Of a DNA stretch of 64,000 bases, positions 7,819-14,700 are shown in pieces. The DNA lies in contig CAWGUB010000030.1 of assembly GCA_963825575.1 (NCBI GenBank), positions 1-64,000 on the forward strand. The letters are read 5' to 3'. The stretch is from JAFDBW01 sp963825575. GTDB taxonomy: Bacteria > Desulfobacterota > Desulfuromonadia > Desulfuromonadales > BM103. Under the pieces are notes generated by a model. It made no database searches. It saw only the letters and a program-made list of their open reading frames with translations, and was not told the origin of the DNA. How positions within the stretch are numbered: the stretch's first letter is position 1; every line of letters begins with the position of its first letter. A program made the translations under genes and the position numbers.

Positions 7819-9416
7819 GGTTGACTCCTTTGCAAAGCTGCAGACAGAATTTTCGCCAGCCGGGAAAACCCGATTTCGCCCTGGCTGAGAAGGGTGCGGG
7901 CAAAAAGGCCGACATCATGGTCGCCGAACCTTTCGAGCTGGTCCAGTCCCTGTTTCAAGCCAAGAGTGTAGCATATCTGGTACCCTGGCCGTAAAAGGTA
8001 CTTCGGCACGACTGAATCGGCAAGGGCAGAAGGGTAACCTACCCGCTGGAGGAGCTCGTGCGCCTGCACGATCGTCATCTGCCCGCTCTGCAGACCAAGA
8101 TCGATCAGGCCACGAGCGGCCCGCTCAGCCCGCCGCTTGGCCAGCAGGAAGCGATCCCACGGGCCATCGAAATAACCGGTCCGGGCCATCAACTCCTCGG
8201 CAAGACAAGCCCAGCCTTCATAGAACAACGGCGACTCGACCGGTCGCCGCAACGGGCGAGCCAGATTCCAGCGACATGAATCGAGCAGGTGGTGTCCCGG
8301 CCAGGCTTCGTGAGCGGCAGTCATCCGATACTCGAGAGAGCGCCCCTGCCTGTGATTTCGAGGCTGTCCACCCTCCATGACAAAAAAAATACCCCCACGC
8401 GGCGGATATCCGGGGGTTGCCGCATAGGCATCCGAAGCCCGAATTGCGGCCAGATAATCAGGGACCTTGGCAATTTCGAGAGGCACCCCCGCGGAAGCAT
8501 CGCCGGGGACCAGGCCCTGTCGTCGGCAGTGGGATTCGGCAACCTCGAGTTCACGACGATAGAGTGCCAGCAGGTCATTGCCCGGCGCTTGCGCGAAAGG
8601 AATAATCTGCCCGGCTTCTATCCAGCTTTTACCAGGAGCGAGTTTTGCGGATTCCTGGGCCAGGACCTCTTCCATCATGATCAATTCATCCTGAAGCAGC
8701 GGCGCGATGGCATCGATACTCATGCCACAGCCGAGATGCTCGGCAATCAGGCGGTCCAGCACATCTCCAGGCAGAAGAGGGCTGACGACGACATCGACCC
8801 TCTTCATCGCGTCCTGGAAAACTCGCAAGGCCCCCGGCATTTCACCCGTATCAAAACCGTCGACCTGCAAACGCTCGAACCATAGCTGCATATCGCGCAG
8901 CATCTCGACACCGAGGACGTGAAACAGTTCGGGGACTTCACTCAGACAACCTGCCGCACGCTGGAGAAAAACCGGCACCCCGGCCACTCGTGCAGGCCAG
9001 GCCTGCGGCTCTGGTGAAGCCAGCGCTTCGGCAAGGCCGGCCGCAAGGACGGTGAGGTGAAATGTCGGCTGCGATCGATGCGGCTCAACCTCGGTCAACT
9101 GCTCGCGCAGAGTCCGCAACACCTGCAGCAGAAGGTCGAAGTCAATCTGATCGTCATCGGACATATCCTCTACAGCGAGTTTCGACAGGTCTCTTTCATA
9201 CCCCCGCAAAACATCTGCTACGGCAGCAACATTCTGCGCGGAGAAATCATCCCAGATATCCCAGGGCTTGTCTTCTTGCACAACCTGCGGGAAGAAGTAG
9301 AATTCATCACTGCAGGCACAGACAGGGAACGCTGAAGCGATTGAGGAATAAGCTCTCTCAGCGAGGACTTCCAGGGCGGTCGTTCGATTGCCATTGCAAT
9401 GTCTTCGCTGGTTCAT
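7815..9416 (-). CDS. DUF885 family zinc peptidase-like protein
   Basis: 533 residues of the DUF885 family, mostly alpha-helical proteins with a gluzincin-like zinc site. The motif HEAWPGHHLLDS near residues 365-377 and the downstream YEGWACLAEELMAR (second glutamate) are both present, so a metal site is plausible. Most relatives with a signal are exported; no clear signal peptide is visible here, so it is probably cytoplasmic. First gene of the operon with the ATP-grasp ligase and methyltransferase. No strong ribosome site precedes the ATG at 9416, so an internal start is possible. Confidence 0.8.
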   Translation of the reverse strand: MNQRRHCNGNRTTALEVLAERAYSSIASAFPVCACSDEFYFFPQVVQEDKPWDIWDDFSAQNVAAVADVLRGYERDLSKLAVEDMSDDDQIDFDLLLQVLRTLREQLTEVEPHRSQPTFHLTVLAAGLAEALASPEPQAWPARVAGVPVFLQRAAGCLSEVPELFHVLGVEMLRDMQLWFERLQVDGFDTGEMPGALRVFQDAMKRVDVVVSPLLPGDVLDRLIAEHLGCGMSIDAIAPLLQDELIMMEEVLAQESAKLAPGKSWIEAGQIIPFAQAPGNDLLALYRRELEVAESHCRRQGLVPGDASAGVPLEIAKVPDYLAAIRASDAYAATPGYPPRGGIFFVMEGGQPRNHRQGRSLEYRMTAAHEAWPGHHLLDSCRWNLARPLRRPVESPLFYEGWACLAEELMARTGYFDGPWDRFLLAKRRAERAARGLIDLGLQSGQMTIVQAHELLQRVGYPSALADSVVPKYLLRPGYQICYTLGLKQGLDQLERFGDHDVGLFARTLLSQGEIGFSRLAKILSAALQRSQP

Positions 9417-9516
9417 CTGGCCTTATCTCTGCTCTTAATTGCCTTCGGTGCGATTCGTATTAAGCTTTAAACCGTGTCATTATACAACATTATCGGTTTC
9501 TTCAGGAGTGTTACCC

Positions 9517-10080
9517 ATGATCAGACGTTGCGGCTGGTGCGGCAGCGACCCTCTTTACGTCGCTTATCACGATAATGAGTGGGGCGTGCCCGAGCAAGAC
9601 GATCGAAAACTCTTCGAGATGTTGATCCTCGAAGGTGCCCAGGCCGGCCTGAACTGGCTGACCATCCTGAAAAAGCGCGATAACTATCGGCAGGCATTTC
9701 ACCAGTTCGACCCGGAACGAATTGCCCGATATGAAGAGAGGGATATTGACCGGCTGATGCAGAACCAGGGGATTGTCCGCAACCGCCTCAAGATTGAAGC
9801 CTCGATCAAAAATGCCCGGGGCTACCTGCAGATCCGAAACGAGCACGATTCCTTCTCGGATTATCTCTGGGCGTTCGTTGACGGCACGCCGATCATCAAT
9901 AATCGGCAGGCCCTCACCGACATCCCCTCCAGGACGGCCATATCAGAAAAAATGAGCAAAGAGCTGAGAAAACGTGGCTTCAACTTTGTCGGGCCGACCA
10001 TCTGCTATGCCTTCATGCAGGCCGTCGGCATGGTCAACGATCATACGACCGACTGTTTTCGTTACCAGCAACTGATATAG
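9517..10080 (+). CDS. tag: DNA-3-methyladenine glycosylase I
   Basis: Base-excision-repair enzyme removing 3-methyladenine from alkylated DNA. 187 residues, usual length. It shows the N-terminal zinc-binding and base-recognition region RRCGWCGSDPLYVAYHD.EWG, EGAQAGLNWLTILKKR, and the C-terminal FNFVGPTICYAFMQAVGMVNDH with the remaining zinc ligands. The open frame extends upstream to 9439, but the ATG at 9517 with CAGGAG in front is the conserved start. It borders the accessory island on its left. Confidence 0.95.
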   Translation: MIRRCGWCGSDPLYVAYHDNEWGVPEQDDRKLFEMLILEGAQAGLNWLTILKKRDNYRQAFHQFDPERIARYEERDIDRLMQNQGIVRNRLKIEASIKNARGYLQIRNEHDSFSDYLWAFVDGTPIINNRQALTDIPSRTAISEKMSKELRKRGFNFVGPTICYAFMQAVGMVNDHTTDCFRYQQLI

Positions 10081-10151
10081 TTTTCTGCTTGCAGTTCTGA
10101 GCTGATCATGTGAAAAGCTGAAAGGGGCTGGTTAAGGAGGCACCTTTTATA

Positions 10152-10352
10152 GTGTGTCAGTTAAAGGGTTTCTCGGAATCATCCACATCAGCCGAATTGA
10201 GCTCTCATGAGTTGCTGACACAACTTCCAAGACACCCTCAGAATCGACCAATTGCAATAATTCCGTTACATTGTCGAGTGTGTCAGTTGCTTGGTGAATG
10301 AGAAATAAGACTTTAACTACAAGCCATCCGTACGACTGCGGGTGGCTTTTTT
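10152..10352 (+). repeat. Repeat A, copy 1 (hairpin, weak promoter, leader, terminator)
   Basis: First copy of a composite repeat of about 200 bases seen five times in the island. Left part: GTGTGTCAG (10152-10160) pairs with CTGACACA (10215-10222), enclosing the palindrome CTCATGAG. Then comes the promoter position, here poor (a TCGACC-like -35 and TACATT). A second GTGTGTCAG (10278-10286) is followed by TTGCTTGGTGAATGAG and the terminator hairpin. Unlike the other copies it lacks the run of G before the hairpin. Confidence 0.85.
10321..10352 (+). terminator. Terminator in leader of repeat A copy 1
   Basis: GCCATCCG pairs with CGGGTGGC around a short loop, followed by six T. The same hairpin recurs in the other leaders of the island. 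Confidence 0.8.
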
Positions 10353-10543
10353 GTATCGTTCAAAGGCGCCTATAAAACCAGGGTCGAGTCACTAAAAAAA
10401 CACAATATACGTATTTATACCAATATACAGCTTCATGTTTTTCTGATATTTAGGTCAGAGAATAAATGTAATTTATGCGTTGATAAAGCCAAACTTTTCC
10501 CGAGCTAGAAGAGTTAAGAGAGCGTTGATTGTGGAGTGAATAA
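10353..10543. other. AT-rich stretch without a gene
   Basis: Between the first leader terminator and the riboswitch. It should contain the promoter for the riboswitch transcript, but no -35/-10 pair stands out with confidence. No open frame of note. Confidence 0.5.
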
Positions 10544-10625
10544 CACTCTGTAAAGGCAAAATCAGGGCAACTTGATGACGCAAAGCCACGGGTCCTCAGC
10601 AGAGGACCGCCGGGTTCCCAGGGGG
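10544..10625 (+). promoter_or_regulatory. GEMM-I (cyclic dinucleotide) riboswitch aptamer
   Basis: Matches the GEMM-I consensus by eye: AAAGGCAAA (10552-10560), a short first hairpin arm, GACGCAAAGCC (10577-10587), a second hairpin GGTCCTC/GAGGACC (10591-10608) and CCGGGTT (10610-10616), closed by CTCTG pairing with CAGGG. GEMM-I RNAs bind cyclic di-GMP or, in some Geobacter variants, cyclic GMP-AMP; I cannot assign the ligand from sequence alone. It is followed by a ten-codon open frame starting at 10630 and a terminator, then the 10822 gene. A diguanylate cyclase is encoded at 38894. Confidence 0.87.
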
Positions 10626-10645
10626 ATAAATGAGACGATTATACA

Positions 10646-10674
10646 AGCCATCCGCATGTTAATGGGTGGCTTTT
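10646..10674 (+). terminator. Terminator downstream of GEMM-I aptamer
   Basis: AAGCCATCC pairs with GGGTGGCTT followed by a T-rich run. The hairpin and the AGGGGGATAAATG before it closely resemble the tail of the repeat A leaders, so aptamer and repeat leader are alternative heads on a common tail. It probably serves as the expression platform. Confidence 0.75.
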
Positions 10675-10821
10675 GGTTTTTATGGCCAACAATCCTTAAC
10701 TCAGATTTCATCCTTTAATGTTCGGATTTTTTCAACCTGAAATACATATGCTGTCAAAGACTTAAAGCATAAACTTTAACCGACTACCTGCGGGACGTTA
10801 TCAATCTCGCTCGTAGAATCC

Positions 10822-11184
10822 ATGTTCTGTGCTTATAAAATTATGAACTCTTTTCAAGACGATCTATCTGATATCAAATCGGAACTAGAAGCAGTTTATG
10901 CCGCTGATTTTAATTCAGGACGGGACAATACTGCCGAAATCTCTCGTATCAAAATGCGGCTCGGCAATTTGATAAGCAATGCAAACAAAGAGTTAGCTAC
11001 TAAAGAATTTATCCAGTTTAAGAATGAAGTTCTTGGCCTGCTCTCAGAGATTCCCGGATCTGTCGAAGATGATGTGCCATTTATATCTCTCATCGGCTGG
11101 TTGCTAAAAAATGGCGTGTTATCAAAAGAAGAGGTCAGCAATGTCTTGGATGCTAGCTCTAGCCAACGTTTCGGTAGCACATAA
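10822..11184 (+). CDS. Hypothetical helical protein of the island
   Basis: 120 residues from the ATG at 10822, or 113 from the ATG at 10843; neither has a strong ribosome site. Charged, predicted alpha-helical, no signal peptide or membrane segment, no known motif. It is the first gene downstream of the GEMM-I riboswitch and its terminator, so a cyclic dinucleotide probably controls it. Function unknown. Confidence 0.65.
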   Translation: MFCAYKIMNSFQDDLSDIKSELEAVYAADFNSGRDNTAEISRIKMRLGNLISNANKELATKEFIQFKNEVLGLLSEIPGSVEDDVPFISLIGWLLKNGVLSKEEVSNVLDASSSQRFGST

Positions 11185-11314
11185 CCAACCACTAAAGCGG
11201 ATTGGATGATACTTGGGCGGCTCGCGCAAAGTTATCCGTTTAATCACGCTTCATAGACACGAAATCAAGTGCGTCCGCGACGAGGTGATTAGGAAGCTAG
11301 AGGAGGCGTAATTA

Positions 11315-11635
11315 TTGTCATTTGAAACGGAGCGGGAGAAGAAAAGGCTAAACCATTTTCTTCTTTTGGGGGCAATCAACCATACAATGTTTTTGTCTGT
11401 ACTTTTGTTTGCCTACATATCATCAGGATTCAAAGCGAGCGGTGATTCGTACGGTGGATTGATGATGGTATATGCCTTCAGCTTATTTATGCCACAACTT
11501 ATTTTCGGGATATTTACTCTCATAACAGTTGCCAGAAGTTGGTTTAAAGATAGATTGACAGGAGCAAACAAAAAGCATTTAACATCGTATTTTGTGACGC
11601 TGTTTCTCGTTGTAGCAGCGCATTTTGCAATTTGA
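11315..11635 (+). CDS. Small membrane protein of the island
   Basis: 106 residues with three hydrophobic segments (about residues 15-37, 45-70 and 87-105). It starts with TTG at 11315, chosen because AGAGGAGG stands seven bases upstream. The 130 bases before it hold no gene. It may share the riboswitch-controlled transcript of the preceding gene. No family recognised. Confidence 0.7.
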   Translation: MSFETEREKKRLNHFLLLGAINHTMFLSVLLFAYISSGFKASGDSYGGLMMVYAFSLFMPQLIFGIFTLITVARSWFKDRLTGANKKHLTSYFVTLFLVVAAHFAI

Positions 11636-11762
11636 TGCGGCTTGGACCACAGTCATGGATTATGAGCCCAGTGTGTCAGGACCAGGGTTTTCGAGAATCG
11701 TTCACACTGACCCCGAAGGTTACATAATAATCTGCTGACATAACTTATAGGAATCCTGATTT

Positions 11763-11791
11763 TTGACGTTTTGCTCTCATGAGCGTATATT
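11763..11791 (+). promoter_or_regulatory. Promoter in repeat A copy 2
   Basis: TTGACG (11763-11768), 17 bases, TATATT (11786-11791). Transcription should start near 11798, inside the GTGTCAG box, and run into the leader and the 11913 gene. Confidence 0.8.
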
Positions 11792-11836
11792 GGCGACTGT
11801 GTCAGTTGCTTGGTGAATGAGATTTTAGGGGGGATA

Positions 11837-11923
11837 ATGGACGATAACGACAAGCCATCCGTTTACGACTTCGGGTGGCTATTTTGTTGCCCTTCTTATA
11901 TGAAAAATACATGTGATGACTAG
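11837..11923 (+). CDS. Leader peptide of repeat A copy 2
   Basis: 28 codons starting with ATG four bases after AGGGGGG. The frame runs through both arms of the terminator hairpin and stops inside the start region of the 11913 gene (TAG at 11921-11923 overlaps it). In copy 4 the start codon at the equivalent place opens a full-length gene, which supports real initiation here. Translation would melt the terminator, so a role in antitermination or coupling is inferred. Confidence 0.45.
   Translation: MDDNDKPSVYDFGWLFCCPSYMKNTCDD
11852..11886 (+). terminator. Terminator hairpin in leader of repeat A copy 2
   Basis: GCCATCCG pairs with CGGGTGGC, loop of about ten bases, followed by TATTTTG. The T-run is interrupted, so termination may be partial. 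Confidence 0.7.
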
Positions 11924-12589
11924 CATTGGTATTTGGTTAATTCTGACTGCACTGGCAGTAGCAACCGTAATATGTTTTGTTCCGGCCTATGCCAAAGCGA
12001 AACAGCATAAAGTCAGTACGGCTACAACTTTGCTTCGTAACGCTGAAACTGTTGGCGAAATGAATAAAGTTGGTTCTTACAATGCTTTTTTTCAGGAGGG
12101 TGAAAAGTTCAGAGGGTATGCCCACGATGCACCGGCGACGATAGATTACAACAATGACGAAATACGGGTAAGAGTCTTGTCTAAAGGTACTAAAGTGGCA
12201 AAAGAGTACCATTACAAGAAGGACAATTCGGAAATACTATGGATAGGGAACTCTGGGCGTTATAAAGATATTACTGAATGGATTTCAGTATCGAACGAGC
12301 AAGGGACTTCGTTAATCTCAGCATTTACAGGTACACAATACATTACAACTGACTGGCACACTAAGAACCTATATCTCAAGCTGAAAGAACTTGGTTACAC
12401 AACGGCAATAGATAGAAAAAAAGGGGGGTTGTCAGACAGGCAACCTTTGCCACACTATCGCTTGCTTTAGGTATATCAGCATACATAAGTGGGCAAGTGG
12501 TCGGTTGTATGTTGCTAATAGCTTTTTCGGTTTTCTTGGTAATAATCGAACTACAACCGAAGAAAAGTCCCGAAGGTAAACTTTCTTAG
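11913..12589 (+). CDS. Membrane protein of the island, apparent -1 frameshift in an A7G6 tract
   Basis: Begins at GTG 11913 (or ATG 11916) with an N-terminal membrane helix (LILTALAVATVICFV), followed by about 140 polar residues. The zero frame ends at 12470, but directly after seven A and six G (12416-12428) the -1 frame continues smoothly with two membrane helices (ATFATLSLALGISAYISG and VVGCMLLIAFSVFLVIIEL) to TAG at 12589, right before repeat B copy 1. The full product would be about 225 residues. Either the tract carries an indel error, the gene is recently broken, or ribosomes slip on A-AAA-AAA. Driven by the promoter in repeat A copy 2. Family unknown. Confidence 0.6.
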
Positions 12590-12593
12590 AAAG

Positions 12594-12644
12594 CACGCCC
12601 CTGAAACGGTTTTGAGGGTGTGTCAGGACCGAGGTGTTGAGACA
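12594..12644 (+). repeat. Repeat B, copy 1
   Basis: CACGCCCCTGAAAC ... GTGTGTCAGGACCGAGG ... GTTGAGACA. The arms CCTGA and TCAGG pair, and CAC pairs with GTG outside them, giving a two-step hairpin. It closes the 11913 gene and opens the carbonic-anhydrase-like gene. Confidence 0.85.
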
Positions 12645-12687
12645 GCATGAGGAAAAGAATGTTGAGAGACAAAAGACAGGAAGAAAT

Positions 12688-13215
12688 ATGCAATACGAAC
12701 TAGGAACCCGTCGTCCCGTACTTCGCGGAGAGGATCATTTTATTGCTCCCAGTGCTGATATTATTGGCAATGTGATTTTGGAAAACCAAGTGAGTGTCTG
12801 GTTTAACGTTGTCATCCGGGCGGATTGTGACCTGATTCATATCGGTGAATGCTGCAATATTCAGGATGGTGCAGTGTTGCACACAGATCCAGGGATACAG
12901 ATGAAGCTAGGGCGGGGGGTCACCGTTGGACATGGAGCCATGCTACATGGATGCGAAGTAGATGATCACGCTCTGGTTGGCATTAACAGTACGATTCTTA
13001 ATAAGGCCAAAATTGGCAAATACGCAGTCATCGGAGCCAACTCCCTGATTGCTGAAAAGAAGGAGATCCCGGACTACTCACTTGTGATGGGGGTTCCCGG
13101 CCAAGTAGTAAAAACGCTGGACCCTGAGGTTGCAGAGAAGCTGCTTCAGAAGTCCACACAGGCCTATGTGGACCACCTCTACGAGTATCAGGATGAGCTT
13201 AAGGTTTTGGAGTGA
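12688..13215 (+). CDS. Gamma-carbonic-anhydrase-like hexapeptide protein
   Basis: 175 residues of left-handed beta-helix hexapeptide repeats, as in YrdA/PaaY/CaiE proteins. Metal-site histidines lie in QDGAVLHTDPG and in VTVGHGAMLHGCEV. Such proteins are zinc carbonic anhydrases or thioesterases; activity cannot be decided here. The start at 12688 is preceded by ACAGGAAG; the frame is open upstream to 12634 within the repeat. It sits between repeat B copy 1 and repeat A copy 3, the same slot used by toxin-antitoxin modules elsewhere in the island. Confidence 0.88.
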   Translation: MQYELGTRRPVLRGEDHFIAPSADIIGNVILENQVSVWFNVVIRADCDLIHIGECCNIQDGAVLHTDPGIQMKLGRGVTVGHGAMLHGCEVDDHALVGINSTILNKAKIGKYAVIGANSLIAEKKEIPDYSLVMGVPGQVVKTLDPEVAEKLLQKSTQAYVDHLYEYQDELKVLE

Positions 13216-13334
13216 TATTTCGTGACCAGGAATACCGGATCGAGTGTGTCAGCCGCAGGTTTCTAGGATTCATGCAAAATTGCGAAATTCGGCTCTCATG
13301 AGCGCCTGACACAACTTCTAGGACAACCCCATTT

Positions 13335-13363
13335 TTGACGTTTTGCTCTGATCGGCGTATATT
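13335..13363 (+). promoter_or_regulatory. Promoter in repeat A copy 3
   Basis: TTGACG (13335-13340), 17 bases, TATATT (13358-13363). The CGGC and GCCG flanking the -10 can also pair. Confidence 0.8.
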
Positions 13364-13408
13364 GCCGAGTGTGTCAGTTGCTTGGTGGATGAGAATTTAG
13401 GGGGATTG

Positions 13409-13483
13409 ATGAACTTTGACCATAGGCCATCTGCACGACTGCGGGTGGCCTTTTTTGTAGAATCAAGACTAATTACTAACTAG
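13409..13483 (+). CDS. Leader peptide of repeat A copy 3
   Basis: 24 codons from the ATG after TTTAGGGGG, reading through the terminator hairpin and ending 26 bases before the 13510 gene. It is placed like the leader frame of copy 2, though the amino acids differ because of small indels. This favours a role for translation itself rather than for the peptide. Confidence 0.4.
   Translation: MNFDHRPSARLRVAFFVESRLITN
13424..13456 (+). terminator. Terminator hairpin in leader of repeat A copy 3
   Basis: AGGCCATC pairs with GGGTGGCCT (one mismatch) and is followed by TTTTTT, a strong terminator shape. Confidence 0.8.
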
Positions 13484-13509
13484 GGGCAAATCAATCGAGT
13501 GTAGGTAGA

Positions 13510-13743
13510 ATGAATATTCACAGCAGATATAAGGTAATGATGTTTATCATTTTACCTTCAATCACATTTACAGGATTCTTAGTGGGTGTTTTTACATCAA
13601 GACTGATCTTTGGGGAATTGTTTGATGGGCCAGGCATTCTTATTGTTTTCACGTCCATAATCATCCCAATACATATAATGGGTATATTCATTATTAAGAA
13701 GATTTACAGGCAAAAATTGAATGACAATATAACTGGTGGCTAA
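13510..13743 (+). CDS. Small membrane protein of the island
   Basis: 77 residues, two hydrophobic helices (residues 9-33 and 43-63) and a lysine-rich C terminus. Weak ribosome site (GTAGGTAG). Lies between repeat A copy 3, whose promoter should drive it, and repeat B copy 2. No family recognised. Confidence 0.6.
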   Translation: MNIHSRYKVMMFIILPSITFTGFLVGVFTSRLIFGELFDGPGILIVFTSIIIPIHIMGIFIIKKIYRQKLNDNITGG

Positions 13744-13754
13744 TTATTATAAAG

Positions 13755-13805
13755 CACGACCTTGACGCAGATTTTAATGCGTGTCAGGACCGAGGTCTTG
13801 ACACA
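13755..13805 (+). repeat. Repeat B, copy 2
   Basis: CACGACCTTGACGCA ... TGCGTGTCAGGACCGAGGTCTTGACACA. The inner stem here pairs GCA with TGC, different bases from the other copies but still complementary, which supports a selected hairpin. Confidence 0.82.
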
Positions 13806-13865
13806 AATTATGGTTGACGAATGTTTCAACTTGGATGAATCCTTATTTCCTATAACACAAGACAA

Positions 13866-13894
13866 TTGACACCTGACACCTCTCTGGTTACAAT
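13866..13894 (+). promoter_or_regulatory. Consensus promoter of higBA, predicting a leaderless transcript
   Basis: TTGACA (13866-13871), 17 bases, TACAAT (13889-13894). The predicted transcription start, six to seven bases downstream, coincides with the ATG at 13900. Confidence 0.8.
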
Positions 13895-13899
13895 TAGAC

Positions 13900-14178
13900 A
13901 TGATTCAGAGTTTTAGGCATAAAGGCCTACGACAATTTTATCAGGCGGGGAGCAAAGCAGGCATCCAGTCTCAGCATGAAAAACGCTTACGGCTTATACT
14001 CGCTCGTTTGGATGCTGCAAGAGAACCGAAAGATATGAGTCTCCCAGGACTCAGGTTGCACCCGATGACAGGACGCCTTGAAGGGTTCTGGGCCGTAGAT
14101 GTCAGTGGCAACTGGAGAATTGTTTTCAGATTTGACGGTCACGATGTCTATGATGTTGATTACTTAGACTATCACTGA
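13900..14178 (+). CDS. higB: HigB-type toxin (RelE/ParE superfamily)
   Basis: 92-residue ribosome-dependent mRNA nuclease toxin of the HigB/GraT group. Start MIQSFRHKGLRQFY, the PGLRLHPM.G segment and the C-terminal GNWRIVFRFDG and YDVDYLDYH are typical, giving full family length. Toxin first, antitoxin second, separated by 12 bases, is the normal higBA order. No ribosome site can exist if the promoter call is right, so translation would be leaderless. The module lies between repeat B copy 2 and repeat A copy 4. Confidence 0.93.
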   Translation: MIQSFRHKGLRQFYQAGSKAGIQSQHEKRLRLILARLDAAREPKDMSLPGLRLHPMTGRLEGFWAVDVSGNWRIVFRFDGHDVYDVDYLDYH

Positions 14179-14190
14179 GGAAGAATTACT

Positions 14191-14475
14191 ATGATGTACA
14201 ACCCTCCACATCCTGGCGAAGTTTTGCGTGAACTCTGTTTGGAGCCTCTTGGAGTGACTGTTACTGCGGCAGCAAAATCCTTGGGAGTCTCGCGTAAGGC
14301 TCTTTCCGAATTGCTTAATGGCAAATCTGGCATCAGTCCGGAGATGGCTGTTCGACTTTCGATCGCGTTTGATACGACTCCGGAGAGCTGGTTGACTCAG
14401 CAAATGCATTACGATTTGTGGCGTGCTGAGAAAAAGCGTCAATCTTTGCATGTTGAGCGCATAGAGGCGGCTTAA
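14191..14475 (+). CDS. higA: HigA-type antitoxin (XRE helix-turn-helix)
   Basis: 94 residues. Start (M)MYNPPHPGEVLRELCLEPL, helix-turn-helix VTAAAKSLGVSRKALSELLNG, and MAVRLSIAFDTTPESWL are characteristic of HigA. It neutralises HigB and represses the shared promoter. A GAGGAAG ribosome site precedes the start. Confidence 0.94.
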   Translation: MMYNPPHPGEVLRELCLEPLGVTVTAAAKSLGVSRKALSELLNGKSGISPEMAVRLSIAFDTTPESWLTQQMHYDLWRAEKKRQSLHVERIEAA

Positions 14476-14508
14476 TTGGCCTTTTCTCAACTCTGGATCA
14501 CGATACCG

Positions 14509-14700
14509 ATGTGTCAACCGCAGGGTATGTAGGAATTGCACGATTCAGCAGATTTTTCTTTAATGAGGCTGCTGACACAACTTCTGAGAATCCTGATTTT
14601 TGACGATTCTGCCGAATTGCTGTAAATTGCCGAGTGTGTCAGTTGCTTGGTGTGTGAGAATTTAGGGGGGAAGATGAAGAAAAAACATAGGCCATCCATT
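14509..14700 (+). repeat. Repeat A, copy 4 (leader fused to a gene)
   Basis: ATGTGTCAA (14509-14517) and CTGACACA (14572-14579) form the left hairpin; the enclosed sequence has drifted. The promoter and the second GTGTGTCAG (14634-14642) are intact, followed by TTGCTTGGTGTGTGAG, TTTAGGGGGG and ATG at 14674. The hairpin arms GCCATCC and GGGTGG remain, but the frame continues into the next gene. Confidence 0.87.
14600..14628 (+). promoter_or_regulatory. Promoter in repeat A copy 4
   Basis: TTGACG (14600-14605), 17 bases, TAAATT (14623-14628). The spacer sequence differs strongly from other copies while length and boxes are kept, suggesting the promoter itself is conserved. Confidence 0.8.

Larger units (their letters stand above)
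11671..11886 (+). repeat. Repeat A, copy 2
   Basis: GTGTGTCAG (11671-11679), here followed by GACC as in repeat B, and CTGACA (11735-11740) form the left hairpin. The promoter TTGACG/TATATT follows, then TGTGTCAG (11798-11805), TTGCTTGGTGAATGAG, a TTTAGGGGGG tract and the terminator hairpin. In this copy the CTCATGAG palindrome sits between the -35 and -10 elements. Confidence 0.88.
13244..13456 (+). repeat. Repeat A, copy 3 (best preserved)
   Basis: GTGTGTCAG-CCGC (13244-13256) pairs with GCG-CCTGACACA (ending 13313), 11 of 12 positions, enclosing CTCATGAG. The promoter, the second GTGTGTCAG (13369-13377), TTGCTTGGTGGATGAG, TTTAGGGGG, ATG and terminator follow. Serves as the reference copy. 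Confidence 0.9.

Noticed and set aside
6961..7824. 287-codon plus-strand open frame
   Set aside because: Antisense to the ATP-grasp gene; no own motifs and no ribosome site.
11185..11314. Possible attC-like site (ATAAC ... GTTAT) after the 10822 gene
   Set aside because: The five-base arms are too short and the flanking bases do not fit the box consensus.
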